From assembly GCA_022651005.1 (NCBI GenBank), contig JALCQD010000003.1, positions 248,001 through 312,000 of the forward strand: 64,000 nt of DNA. The letters run 5' to 3'. The notes beneath the pieces are model-generated. The model did not search any database. It was given only the letters and a program-made list of their open reading frames with translations, and had not been told where the DNA came from. Positions within the stretch are counted from its first letter, which is position 1. The number at the start of each line of letters is the position of its first letter. The position numbers and the translations under genes were made by a program. Source of the stretch: Bifidobacteriaceae bacterium (lineage in GTDB: Bacteria; Actinomycetota; Actinomycetes; Actinomycetales; Bifidobacteriaceae). Below are positions 8,075-15,976 of this stretch, piece after piece.

Positions 8075-8721
8075 CGGACTTCGATTCCTTGCCGTTCCCT
8101 GATTTTCTCGACACCGACGCCGATACTGTGGCGCGCAAGCTTCTGGGATGCTATCTCGTCAGGGATCTGGAAGTACCTGCGGGGGAGGAGGGCACCGCTG
8201 CATCGCATCGTGTCGTCGTGCGCATCGTGGAGACCGAGGCCTACGACCAAAACGACCCTGCGAGCCACGCCTACCATGGCAAAAGCGAACGAAACAAGGC
8301 GCTTTTCGGTCCCTCTGGCCATCTCTACGTCTACTTCACCTACGGCATGCACTACTGCGCTAATATCGCCTGCTTCGAAGACGGCTTCGGCGCAGGAGCG
8401 CTCGTACGCGCCGTAGAACCGGTCGTCGGAAAAGACATCATCGAGACTCGTCGCGGCATGAAGGGTCCCAATGCAACGAATGGTCCGGCGAAACTGTGCA
8501 AGGCGCTCGACATCGACAAGCGCCTCTACTCCCACGACCTGCGTGAGCCGCCGCTGCAGCTCAAAGCGGGGACTCTCATGCCGGAAGAACACGTCCTCGC
8601 CACTGAGCGCATCGGCATCTCGAAGGCAACAGAGCGACTGCGCCGGTTTATTATCGGGGACAATAAGTACGTATCAAAGGGCAAGTTACCGGATAGTACT
8701 CACGTGCGCGCCATCCGGTAG
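8071..8721 (+). CDS. mpg: 3-methyladenine DNA glycosylase (AAG/Mpg family)
   Basis: A 216-residue AAG/MPG-type glycosylase that removes alkylated and deaminated purines (3-methyladenine, hypoxanthine, ethenoadenine) to start base excision repair in the cytoplasm. Visible features are ARKLLGCYLVRD near the N-terminus, the active-site strand RIVETEAYDQNDPASHAYHG with the catalytic glutamate, the nucleotide-intercalating region YVYFTYGMHYCANI, and GPAKLCKALDI. The length is normal for bacterial members (about 200). Its ATG overlaps the nirK stop (ATGA), so it is translationally coupled to the nitrite reductase. Confidence 0.93.
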   Translation: MTDFDSLPFPDFLDTDADTVARKLLGCYLVRDLEVPAGEEGTAASHRVVVRIVETEAYDQNDPASHAYHGKSERNKALFGPSGHLYVYFTYGMHYCANIACFEDGFGAGALVRAVEPVVGKDIIETRRGMKGPNATNGPAKLCKALDIDKRLYSHDLREPPLQLKAGTLMPEEHVLATERIGISKATERLRRFIIGDNKYVSKGKLPDSTHVRAIR

Positions 8722-8729
8722 TTCCCCCC

Positions 8730-8981
8730 TCAATCCTTCGTTGCGCGGGTCACGAAGAACGAGACAACAGCCACTACGATCACAGCGCCGAGAATGGAGG
8801 GAATGAGCGCCATTCCAGCCAGTGAAGGTCCCCACGATCCCAGGAGAGCTTGCCCCACTGAGGCGCCGACGAGCCCTGCCACAATATTACTGATCCATCC
8901 CATCGAATGGCCCTTGCTGGTAATCGCTCCGGCGACTGCGCCGATAATTGCGCCAACGATCAAAACCCATATCCAATGCAT
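8730..8981 (-). CDS. GlsB/YeaQ/YmgE-family stress-associated membrane protein
   Basis: An 83-residue protein made of three hydrophobic segments with the glycine-rich pattern of transglycosylase-associated (Tag) proteins: WVLIVGAIIGAVAGAI, IVAGLVGASVGQALLGSWG and ILGAVIVVAVVSFFV. The start at 8981 follows a strong AAAGGAGG site. Family members such as GlsB are induced by stress and sit in the membrane; the biochemical role is unknown. The gene converges on mpg with 8 bp between stops. Confidence 0.88.
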   Translation of the reverse strand: MHWIWVLIVGAIIGAVAGAITSKGHSMGWISNIVAGLVGASVGQALLGSWGPSLAGMALIPSILGAVIVVAVVSFFVTRATKD

Positions 8982-9186
8982 CGTGTCCTCCTTTAATAGG
9001 GGTGTCGCGTTACACCCAGCGGTGCACTTCATCGCCAACTGGTGAGGAAATTCTCCAACAGGCCCAGAGAGCCCCGGTGGAATCCTCACTTTGCACGCTT
9101 TTGTGCATGACTTCAATACTGACAAAAGTGCGCAACTGTGCGCAAGTCGGTCCGTTTTCTGGACTATAAAATGGACAACTTGCTGT

Positions 9187-9203
9187 CGATGTGTCGAACA
9201 TCG
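9187..9203. promoter_or_regulatory. Inverted repeat upstream of ABC transporter operon
   Basis: CGATGT (9187-9192) and ACATCG (9198-9203) form a perfect interrupted palindrome about 55 bp upstream of the ATP-binding protein start. Just upstream (9093-9147) an imperfect inverted repeat around CTTTTGT/ACAAAAG and a doubled GTGCGCAA are also present. Together these suggest an operator region, but no regulator gene is adjacent. Confidence 0.3.
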
Positions 9204-9258
9204 CTTTCAGCCTTACGGATGAATACTTCTGCTGCTCCTTCTCGATAGACTCGAAAGC

Positions 9259-10248
9259 ATGGCTAGAACAAATACGGGCGTGCCCGCGGTGCAGCTCACG
9301 GGTGTGAGTAAGTCGTACGGCAGCCACGAAGCATTGCGTCAAATTGACGCAGTGATCAACCAAGGTGAGATCTTCGGTCTTGTGGGCCGCAACGGTGCCG
9401 GCAAAACAACCCTGATGAAACTGATCCTCGGGCTATCCCAGCCCACATCGGGTACGATCTCCATCAACGGGAGCGTTGGCGGCGCGGCTCTCAACAGAGA
9501 GCGCAAGTCCATCGGCTACCTCGTGGGACAGAGCTTCTTCGGGTCTCTTAACGCCGTAGACAATCTCAAATACTTCAGCAAGCTCAAGGGCGTGAGTGGC
9601 GGGCGCAAGGAAATCCAGCGCGTGCTACATCTCGTGGGGCTGGAGAGCGTCAAAACGCCGCTCAAGGGATATTCGATGGGCATGAAGCAGCGCTTCGGCA
9701 TCGCCAACGCCCTGCTGGGCGGACCCCGCCTCATCATCCTCGACGAGCCCATCAACGGCCTTGATCCGCAAGGCATCGCGGAGATGCGCGACCTCTTCAA
9801 ATATCTCAATGAGCAAGAGGGGATCACCATCATCATCTCCTCTCACCTTCTGAGCGAGTTGGCGCTCACGGCCACCAGCTTCGGTGTGATCCACGACGGC
9901 CGCATGGTCGTCGAGCTCACGCATTCCCAGCTGGAACACCAGACCAAGGCGCAACGCCTCGAAGTGGTGACTAACGACAACGTGCGCGCCGCTCAACTGC
10001 TCCGAGAGCGTTTCAATGTTGCAGTGGCACTCGAGGATGGCACCATCATTCTTAACGACGCAAGCACTGCAGACGCTTCGGCAGGTGCTGCGGCTGCCAG
10101 CGCGCCCGGTGTTCCTTCTGCTGTTCCGCCTGAGCGAGTGGCCGCAGCTCTGCTCAATTCCGGCTTCGATCTCACGGAACTGCACACGCGCCGCCAAAGC
10201 CTCGAAGACTTCTACTTCTCCATCACCGGAGGTGAACCCAATGCTTAA
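9259..10248 (+). CDS. ABC transporter ATP-binding protein (drug/peptide efflux type)
   Basis: A 329-residue ATPase subunit. The Walker A is GRNGAGKTT, the signature region is GYSMGMKQRFGIA (a relaxed form of LSGGQ, common in bacitracin/lantibiotic-type exporters), the Walker B is LIILDEPINGLDP, and the switch histidine is in IISSHLLSEL. A long, Ala-rich C-terminal extension (about residues 245-329) is typical of the BcrA/NatA-like group. It overlaps the permease gene by 8 bp. A YxeA-like protein follows, which suggests antimicrobial peptide resistance or envelope stress, but the substrate is not determined. Confidence 0.88.
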   Translation: MARTNTGVPAVQLTGVSKSYGSHEALRQIDAVINQGEIFGLVGRNGAGKTTLMKLILGLSQPTSGTISINGSVGGAALNRERKSIGYLVGQSFFGSLNAVDNLKYFSKLKGVSGGRKEIQRVLHLVGLESVKTPLKGYSMGMKQRFGIANALLGGPRLIILDEPINGLDPQGIAEMRDLFKYLNEQEGITIIISSHLLSELALTATSFGVIHDGRMVVELTHSQLEHQTKAQRLEVVTNDNVRAAQLLRERFNVAVALEDGTIILNDASTADASAGAAAASAPGVPSAVPPERVAAALLNSGFDLTELHTRRQSLEDFYFSITGGEPNA

Positions 10249-10996
10249 CTACTGGAAAGCAGACGCCTTTAGAATCGTGCGCTCGCGGAGCTTCTGGATC
10301 CTGACGCTCGTCTCCGTGGTGGCCTATGTTGCTGGAGTCTTCATCATCAGCGGCCCTGGCTACTCGACGGATACGCACGTGAGCATCATCATGATGATTG
10401 GCGTGCTCGCCACGATCTTCACGGGCCTGGGCGTCTACAACGCCATCTACAGCCAAGACATCAAGGCGGGCGCCATGCGCGTGGCCATCGGCAGGGGAAC
10501 GGCGCGCAGCCGCATTGTGGCAGCCAAGCTCATCGAAACCATCGTGGTGACGGCGCTCCTCGGGCTTGTGTATTATGTTGTGTTCTGCTTCCTCCCGCTG
10601 GTATTCGGCATTGCAGGCAGCACAGTTTTGACCACGACGATCACCACCAGCGTGCTGCAGATAGTGCTGGGAACGGTGGTGTACGCCTCTATCTCCTCCA
10701 TCGTGAGCATGGCTCGGCAGGAATCCGTCACAGCAACCGTGGTGTTCGTGCTACTTGCGGCGGGCGTCGTTGACCAGCTGCTTGGCCTGCTGCTCAAGCT
10801 GAAGATGGTGACGAGCCTAGTCGGCAATCTCACGGGGTACCTTCCGCAGACGGTGGCCAGCAATCTCAGCATGCAGATTACGGGGGTTGGTACCGCCAGC
10901 GTAAGCGTCGCCACAGTGTGCGTCTACGTCGGTTATGTGGTGGTGTCACTGGTGTTGGCGAGCTGGGTATTTAGCCGCAAGGAACTCGAGTTCTGA
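10241..10996 (+). CDS. ABC-2 type transporter permease
   Basis: A 251-residue membrane protein with six hydrophobic segments and the layout of BcrB/ABC-2 permeases: a short cytoplasmic N-terminus with RIVRSRSFW, then a first segment and a large loop with the conserved GAMRVAIGRGTARSRIVAAKL. The start at 10241 overlaps the ATPase gene by 8 bp, so the two are co-translated and form one exporter. Confidence 0.88.
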   Translation: MLNYWKADAFRIVRSRSFWILTLVSVVAYVAGVFIISGPGYSTDTHVSIIMMIGVLATIFTGLGVYNAIYSQDIKAGAMRVAIGRGTARSRIVAAKLIETIVVTALLGLVYYVVFCFLPLVFGIAGSTVLTTTITTSVLQIVLGTVVYASISSIVSMARQESVTATVVFVLLAAGVVDQLLGLLLKLKMVTSLVGNLTGYLPQTVASNLSMQITGVGTASVSVATVCVYVGYVVVSLVLASWVFSRKELEF

Positions 10997-11078
10997 GCGT
11001 TCCCACGGCTCTGGTAATGATAAATGAGCGAGAATTTCAGATGAGAATTCACAGTTTTAAGAGTTGAGGAGCATTTAT

Positions 11079-11477
11079 ATGGCACGGAAATCTTCTTTTG
11101 CAGGGTGGATTATCGGCATCGTTGTGGTGGTGATCGTAGTAGCCGGCGGCATGTGGGCTAAGAATTATTACAACGATCGGTATGTGTCGCAGTCGTACTA
11201 CGCGCAGGTTCCCGCGGACGAAACGATGACGCTTGAAGGGCTCAAGGACGATCAGGGTAAGGTGGTCGACAAGGGTCATCGGTACGAGCTGACGGCGTAC
11301 GACAAGAACGGCGTTGAGCGCAAGCTGGACGTCACGGTGTATACCAACAAGACGAGCGCACTGTACAAGCCGGGCACCTACCTCAAGATTGAGGCGAGTA
11401 AGCAGATTGTGACCGGGCAGGCCGTGATTCACGAGGGCGATATTCCGCCGGCAGCGTTCGCGAAGATTCAAGACTGA
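11079..11477 (+). CDS. YxeA-like small secreted or membrane-tethered protein
   Basis: A 132-residue protein with one N-terminal membrane segment (about residues 9-27) and an extracytoplasmic domain resembling YxeA (DUF1093). Typical features are YYNDRYVSQSYYAQV, DKGHRYELTAYDKNGVE and YLKIEASK near the end. The start follows GAGGAG at a spacing of 8. In Bacillus, yxeA lies with a BceAB-type exporter induced by cationic peptides. Here it sits 82 bp after the ABC pair, before a strong terminator, and probably belongs to the same transcript. The function is unknown. Confidence 0.75.
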   Translation: MARKSSFAGWIIGIVVVVIVVAGGMWAKNYYNDRYVSQSYYAQVPADETMTLEGLKDDQGKVVDKGHRYELTAYDKNGVERKLDVTVYTNKTSALYKPGTYLKIEASKQIVTGQAVIHEGDIPPAAFAKIQD

Positions 11478-11520
11478 GCGGCTTTGGGCCGGGGAAACTG
11501 ACTCGGCCGTGGTGGGTAAT

Positions 11521-11557
11521 GAGCGGGGATTGATAGTGTGCCATCCCCGCTCTTTTT
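11521..11557 (+). terminator. Rho-independent terminator of ABC-yxeA operon
   Basis: A perfect 10-bp stem GAGCGGGGAT/ATCCCCGCTC with a 12-nt loop is followed by five T residues. Confidence 0.9.
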
Positions 11558-11639
11558 GTATTTTTATCTGTATTTCGAACAAATTCACATTCGACCACAG
11601 GGGTTGAAATCTAGTACACTCCTGCGCTTCTTTAAGTAG

Positions 11640-11675
11640 CTTCTTCAGCAAAGCGACGACGGTTTGCTGAAGAAG
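11640..11675. repeat. 13-bp perfect inverted repeat of unknown role
   Basis: CTTCTTCAGCAAA (11640-11652) and TTTGCTGAAGAAG (11663-11675) with a 10-nt loop. Neither strand has a T-run after the stem, so it is not a standard terminator. The right arm runs into a Shine-Dalgarno-like GAAGGAG. Confidence 0.6.
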
Positions 11676-11763
11676 GAGATGCAAGAAAATGCGCGAAATG
11701 TACCGAAAATCTATGGGACTACAAGGACCGGTCCCCAATTGTGGACAGTTGAAATGTACTTCA

Positions 11764-11785
11764 ATTATACCTAATGAGGTATAAT
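11764..11785. promoter_or_regulatory. Palindromic operator candidate of the higBA operon
   Basis: ATTATACCT (11764-11772) and AGGTATAAT (11777-11785) are perfect 9-bp arms around AATG, ending 1 bp before the toxin ATG. The right arm contains the toxin's ribosome site (GAGGT). Toxin-antitoxin operons are usually autorepressed by the antitoxin at such palindromes. Confidence 0.6.
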
Positions 11786-11786
11786 C

Positions 11787-12155
11787 ATGTGGACGGTTGA
11801 TGAACACCTCATTGAAACGTGGTTATTACAACAAGATGAGGAGACGAAGGTTTCCATTTTCGCTGTTCTCGAACTTCTCGAAAGAGAGGGGCCGATGCTT
11901 CGTCGGCCCTTGGTAGGGGAGATAAAGCATTCGAAATACAAAAGAATGAAAGAACTAAGACCACCTTCCACAGGGCGTAGCGAGGCGCGAATTATCTTTG
12001 CGTTCGATCCGCACAGAACAGCAGTTTTACTTCTTGCTGGTGATAAGGCCAACAAGCAGGGTTTGCGCGGCGGTCTTAAGTGGAATGCGTGGTACAGGAA
12101 AGTGCTGCCGATAGCGGATGAATTATTTGACCAACATCTCAGGTCATTGGAGTGA
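11787..12155 (+). CDS. higB: HigB/RelE-superfamily toxin
   Basis: A 122-residue protein of the HigB-like (phage-derived Gp49) RelE superfamily, predicted to be a ribosome-dependent or free mRNA endonuclease that inhibits translation. The start MWTVDEHLIETWLLQQDEE, the region VLELLEREGPMLRRPLV with ELRPPSTGRSEARIIFAFDP, and the later AVLLLAGDKANKQ match this group. It is followed 11 bp later by its HTH antitoxin; toxin-first order is typical of HigBA. Codon use is somewhat AT-richer than in neighbours, consistent with horizontal acquisition. Confidence 0.85.
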   Translation: MWTVDEHLIETWLLQQDEETKVSIFAVLELLEREGPMLRRPLVGEIKHSKYKRMKELRPPSTGRSEARIIFAFDPHRTAVLLLAGDKANKQGLRGGLKWNAWYRKVLPIADELFDQHLRSLE

Positions 12156-12166
12156 AAGGATCGAAT

Positions 12167-12487
12167 ATGAGTGAAAAGACGCCGAATTGGAGAGATAGCC
12201 CTGCTTTCCGCGATATCTCTGACGAAGAGATTGCGAAAGCCAGGAAGCGCACTGAGGAATACATCAATGAGTATGCGCTCAAGCAAGCGAGAAAATCCCG
12301 CAGGCTGACTCAGGTCGCAGTGGCACTCAAGATGGGTGTGAGTCAGAAGCGCATCAGCAAGCTTGAATCAGGCGATGTGTCCCGTTTAAAGATGGACACG
12401 TTAAAGCGGTATGCCGAAACACTGGGTGGAAAGCTGCGGGTAGAGATTGAGCTGCCCGGCAAAACGATTCATTTGATGGGCGAGTAA
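12167..12487 (+). CDS. higA: XRE-family HTH antitoxin
   Basis: A 106-residue protein with a central helix-turn-helix (about residues 38-92: LTQVAVALKMGVSQKRISKLE). The N-terminal DEEIAKARKRTEEYINEYALKQ helix probably wraps the toxin. The ATG at 12167 follows AAAGGA. It should neutralise the upstream HigB-like toxin and repress their shared promoter at the palindrome just upstream of the toxin gene. Confidence 0.85.
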   Translation: MSEKTPNWRDSPAFRDISDEEIAKARKRTEEYINEYALKQARKSRRLTQVAVALKMGVSQKRISKLESGDVSRLKMDTLKRYAETLGGKLRVEIELPGKTIHLMGE

Positions 12488-12488
12488 G

Positions 12489-12527
12489 AGGCTCGTTCAA
12501 GCGGCGTTGAAGCCGCAAGACGAGCCT
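12489..12527. terminator. Hairpin between convergent higA and ahpC
   Basis: AGGCTCGT (12489-12496) pairs with ACGAGCCT (12520-12527), with a second inner stem GCGGC/GCCGC. There is no clear T-run, so the termination role is likely but not certain. Confidence 0.4.
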
Positions 12528-12542
12528 ACGAAGAACCTAAAC

Positions 12543-13106
12543 TCAGATTTTTCCAATCAAATCAAGGCTCGGGATGATGGTGTCATCGCCTGGATGCCAG
12601 TTAGCAGGGCATACGTGATCGCCGTGCTCGGCCACAAATTGAGCAGCTTCAAGCGTACGCAACACTTCCTCCGCGTTACGGCCTATGCCCATGTTGTTGA
12701 CCTGATATGACTGAATCACACCCTGCGGATCCACGATGATAGTGGCGCGGTATGCCTGCCCGGTCTCCTCGTCGAGCACGTCAAAGAAGCGTGCGAGCTT
12801 GCCTGCCGGATCCGCCAACATTGGGTATTTCACCTTGCCGATAGTGGGCGTGGCCTGCGACCACGCTTCATGCACGAATTCCGTATCCTCAGACACCGAA
12901 TAGATTTCCGCGTTCGCCTTCTGGAAGTCCGCGTAGTGATCCGCCATGTCACCCAGCTCGGTGGGGCACACGAACGAGAAGTCAGCAGGATAGAAGAAGA
13001 ACACGGCCCACTTGCCAAGAGTATCTGCCTTGGACACGGTGGTGAGTTTCCCATCGTGGTAAGCATTAACAGTGAAGTCAGCTACTTCTTGATTGATAAA
13101 TGTCAT
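12543..13106 (-). CDS. ahpC: Peroxiredoxin, alkyl hydroperoxide reductase subunit C
   Basis: A 187-residue typical 2-Cys peroxiredoxin that reduces H2O2, organic peroxides and peroxynitrite. The peroxidatic Cys47 lies in ADFSFVCPTEL and the resolving cysteine in HVCPANW near the C-terminus. Length and motifs match AhpC. The start at 13106 follows GAAAGGG. No ahpF reductase is adjacent, so electrons must come from a thioredoxin-reductase-type protein encoded elsewhere. Confidence 0.95.
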   Translation of the reverse strand: MTFINQEVADFTVNAYHDGKLTTVSKADTLGKWAVFFFYPADFSFVCPTELGDMADHYADFQKANAEIYSVSEDTEFVHEAWSQATPTIGKVKYPMLADPAGKLARFFDVLDEETGQAYRATIIVDPQGVIQSYQVNNMGIGRNAEEVLRTLEAAQFVAEHGDHVCPANWHPGDDTIIPSLDLIGKI

Positions 13107-13473
13107 GTAAACCCTTTCTCGTGGAGCTCCCTTTTCCACATTCGATACTAGGTGCTCGGGAAGGCTACGGCTAGGGGCGAATGGGGAACATGAGACGAGA
13201 ACCGTGCTAGGCGGCCGTGGCCCGGTTCCCCGTTTTCCATGACAAGCATGAAGTATGTGCGCTTCACATTCTCATTTCATTCCCTCGAGAAAATGCCGAG
13301 AAAACTCTCAGACGAGACAAATGCCTTTTTCAGGAGCTAGGGCAAAATCACCTTTAATCTCAACATGTGTAAGGACCGAAAAAATCCCGTCACACTGTGA
13401 AAATCACCGCGAAAATATCGTGACGTGAGAGTAAAAAACAGTGCGGGACAAGTTAGAGAAGGAGAATGCTCGA
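13107..13473. other. Divergent intergenic region ahpC / acyltransferase (367 bp)
   Basis: It carries the promoters of both divergent genes. I see AT-rich tracts and two CGAGAAAA direct repeats near 13285-13310, but no operator or RNA that I can name. Confidence 0.4.
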
Positions 13474-15072
13474 ATGTCTGCTGCTGATGTGACGACCGCA
13501 GAATCGCCAGCCCGCGCAGGGTCTCCGTCTCAAAAAAATATGCACGCCCCAAGTACACATTCCGTGCGCCGAGCCCCGCGTCTCAAGTGGGTGGACGCCT
13601 TCAAGGGAATCGGTATTCTTCTTGTCATCGTGGGCCACACTTCCCGTATTCCATGGGTGACGCAATTTATCTACTCATTTCATATGCCGTTGTTCTTCTG
13701 GCTATCGGGCTATTTGTTCACGCTGCGGCCCTTCCGCAAGTTTCTGCGCCGCAAGTCGGCCACACTTCTCGTTCCTTATGTTTTCTTTGGCGTGACAACG
13801 TGGATCTTCTGGGCCTTCGTCGAGCACGACTATTCCGGTTCCATGGACCAAGCGTGGCCTGTGCTTCTCAACGTCTTCGTGGGCAAACCGGGCAATGTCA
13901 ACTATCAGGCGGACGCGCCGCTCTGGTTTCTCCTTGCGCTCTTCCTGGCTGAGACCGTGCTGCTGTGCGTGGTAGCGGGGAGCCGCGCTATCGCAGCGTT
14001 CAGTGTGCCGGAGATCTCTCATAGCCGCTATATCTCGGACGAGGACGCCCGCCATCACGTGCGAGTGTGGCGCAAAGTTGTTGAGGTGAGCGTGGTGGCC
14101 CTCGTGACAGTTGGAGCGGCGACGGCGGGAGCGCTCATTGTGAACGCAAAAATGGAACGCTGGCCCATCGCACTTGATATTGTTCCCACGGCCTTCGCTT
14201 TCATGGGCTTCGGCTATGTGTGCCGCTCCATTGTGACGGCAGCGCAGCATAGTGAGTGGATGGTGGTGTGGCGTGCTGCTCGGAACCAGGCGCGGGCGCT
14301 GCGTGTGGAGAGGGCGTCGCGCGCGGCTCGTATGGCAGCAAAAATGAGCTTTGCCTGTGACCCGCTTGCGGTTCTCAGTGGTATCAGCAGCTTGCCTGAT
14401 ATTCCTACCCCGTTGGTGGATAGTCGTGCCAAGCGAATCTTCAAGGTGTGCGCGAAGGTACTTTTCGGCCTGGGTATTCCCTTTGGTGTGGGCGTGCTCG
14501 TGGATGTCATGCTCCGCGACCATGGCGTCCACGTGGATCTTGCCAACGACGTGATGCGTAAACCGGTGTACTTCTATATTGCCGCCGTGACGATGACGCT
14601 CATGATCGTCATTGTGGCGCATGCCGCTGCGAACCTCGCGTGGCTGCGGTACCTCGGCAATGCGTCTCTGGGAATCATGTGTGTGCATGATCTCGCCAAG
14701 GGTGAATTTGCCAATGGGCTTTCTGCTGCGTTGGATATGGATCGCACCGCCGTGCAGCAGACTCCCGTTCTCGTGGCACTGTTGTGCATGCTGATTTTAG
14801 GCTCATCGCTCGCTGTGTATGAGGTGGTGAAGCGAGTATTCCCGTTTGCTCTCGGATTGCGCGGCGGCATCGGCGGCGGAATGAGTGGTATTGCAGGAGG
14901 CAGGGTTGGTGTTGCGCTGAATCGAGGTGCGCACGCAACGAGGAAGAGCCTTGCTCGTGGGCGAGTTGCAGTGAAGACGGCGTTTGCGCTTGTACCCAGT
15001 GCGCGCTTGAGCTCGGGACGCGTGCAGCGCGGGCGTTCGGTGTCGGCCTCGTATCAGTCGTCGCTGCGGTAA
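13474..15072 (+). CDS. Acyltransferase family 3 membrane protein
   Basis: A 532-residue integral membrane O-acyltransferase with about ten hydrophobic segments. The N-terminal RLKWVDAFKGIGILLVIVGHTSRIP carries the conserved Asp and His of the Acyl_transf_3 family, followed by FHMPLFFWLSGYLF and FLLALFLAETVL. Relatives O-acetylate cell-surface polysaccharides or peptidoglycan. A polar, Arg-rich cytoplasmic loop (about residues 270-330) and a basic C-terminal tail of about 70 residues are unusually long. The start is placed at the ATG at 13474, 10 bp after AAGGAG. The acceptor is unknown. Confidence 0.85.
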   Translation: MSAADVTTAESPARAGSPSQKNMHAPSTHSVRRAPRLKWVDAFKGIGILLVIVGHTSRIPWVTQFIYSFHMPLFFWLSGYLFTLRPFRKFLRRKSATLLVPYVFFGVTTWIFWAFVEHDYSGSMDQAWPVLLNVFVGKPGNVNYQADAPLWFLLALFLAETVLLCVVAGSRAIAAFSVPEISHSRYISDEDARHHVRVWRKVVEVSVVALVTVGAATAGALIVNAKMERWPIALDIVPTAFAFMGFGYVCRSIVTAAQHSEWMVVWRAARNQARALRVERASRAARMAAKMSFACDPLAVLSGISSLPDIPTPLVDSRAKRIFKVCAKVLFGLGIPFGVGVLVDVMLRDHGVHVDLANDVMRKPVYFYIAAVTMTLMIVIVAHAAANLAWLRYLGNASLGIMCVHDLAKGEFANGLSAALDMDRTAVQQTPVLVALLCMLILGSSLAVYEVVKRVFPFALGLRGGIGGGMSGIAGGRVGVALNRGAHATRKSLARGRVAVKTAFALVPSARLSSGRVQRGRSVSASYQSSLR

Positions 15073-15094
15073 TTCCGCTGATAGCGACGGCTTC

Positions 15095-15976
15095 TCATTG
15101 CGTCGCGAGATCGACCTTGTGCGTGGGCGCAGGGAAAGCGGCATCGATGCGTGTGAAATCCTCATTGTCGAGAGCGACGGTATCTGCCAAGGCATTCTGA
15201 CGCATATGATGGGCGGAGGTGCTCATCGGGATAGCGATAGTGGCACCGTTGCGAATTGCCCATGCCAGCATGACTTGTGCACTCGTTGCGTGGTGCTTTT
15301 GCGCGATTGACATGAGAGTTGGGTCAGCGAGCAGCGGTGGATGCGTGGCGGGTAGCGTGCCGCCTTGTGCCAGCGGGCAGTACGCCATGACGGGAACGTT
15401 GTGATCGCGCAGCCATGGCACAAGATCGTACTCGATACCGCGTGAACCCACGTGGTAGAGCACTTCGTTCACTTGGCAATGGTCGCCGTTCGGAACCTGC
15501 CAGAGTTCTTCCATGTCGGCGACGTCGAAGTTGGAGACGCCCCAGCGGCGGATCATGCCGCGGCGTACAAGCTCCTCCATGCATTCCACGGTCTCCGCAA
15601 GTGGGACGGATCCACGCCAATGCAACAAATAAAGGTCGAGATAGTCAGTACCGAGACGTTTGAGACTTGCGGAGCAGGCATCGAAGATGTGCCCTTTCCC
15701 GGCATTCCAGGGATAGACCTTGGAGACCACAAAGACATTGCTGCGAGGGGTTGCCGAGCCGAGACTTACGAGTGCCTCGCCCACGAGACTTTCGCTTTTG
15801 CCGTCCGAATACATTTCAGCGGTATCCACAAGATTCATGCCGGCATTGATGCCGGTGCGAAGCGCGTCGATCTCGCGTTCGCGCTGCCGGATGATGGTAG
15901 TTTCGGCCGTGTGCCACGTGCCGATTCCCAGCGCTGGAACTGTTACTCCAGATGGCAGGGTGACCTCATGCCTCAT
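15095..15976 (-). CDS. Aldo/keto reductase
   Basis: A 293-residue NADPH-dependent aldehyde/ketone reductase with a TIM-barrel fold. The catalytic tetrad is visible: Asp and Tyr in NLVDTAEMYSDGKSE, Lys in VVSKVYP and His in YLLHWRG. The NADPH-binding end contains AIPMSTSAHHMRQN. A strong TGAGGAGGAA site supports the start at 15976. It is a single gene, convergent with the acyltransferase. Confidence 0.9.
   Translation of the reverse strand: MRHEVTLPSGVTVPALGIGTWHTAETTIIRQREREIDALRTGINAGMNLVDTAEMYSDGKSESLVGEALVSLGSATPRSNVFVVSKVYPWNAGKGHIFDACSASLKRLGTDYLDLYLLHWRGSVPLAETVECMEELVRRGMIRRWGVSNFDVADMEELWQVPNGDHCQVNEVLYHVGSRGIEYDLVPWLRDHNVPVMAYCPLAQGGTLPATHPPLLADPTLMSIAQKHHATSAQVMLAWAIRNGATIAIPMSTSAHHMRQNALADTVALDNEDFTRIDAAFPAPTHKVDLATQ

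Larger units (their letters stand above)
11478..11786. other. 309-bp intergenic region between YxeA-like gene and toxin-antitoxin pair
   Basis: It holds the terminator at 11521-11557, a 13-bp perfect inverted repeat at 11640-11675, a possible 31-codon ORF at 11689-11784 with a GAAGGAG ribosome site, and the palindrome of the toxin-antitoxin operon at 11764-11785. Base composition is lower in GC than in the neighbours. Confidence 0.6.

Noticed and set aside
11689-11784. 31-codon ORF before higB annotated as a gene
   Set aside because: It has a plausible ribosome site but no family match, and it overlaps the operator palindrome; kept only as a finding.
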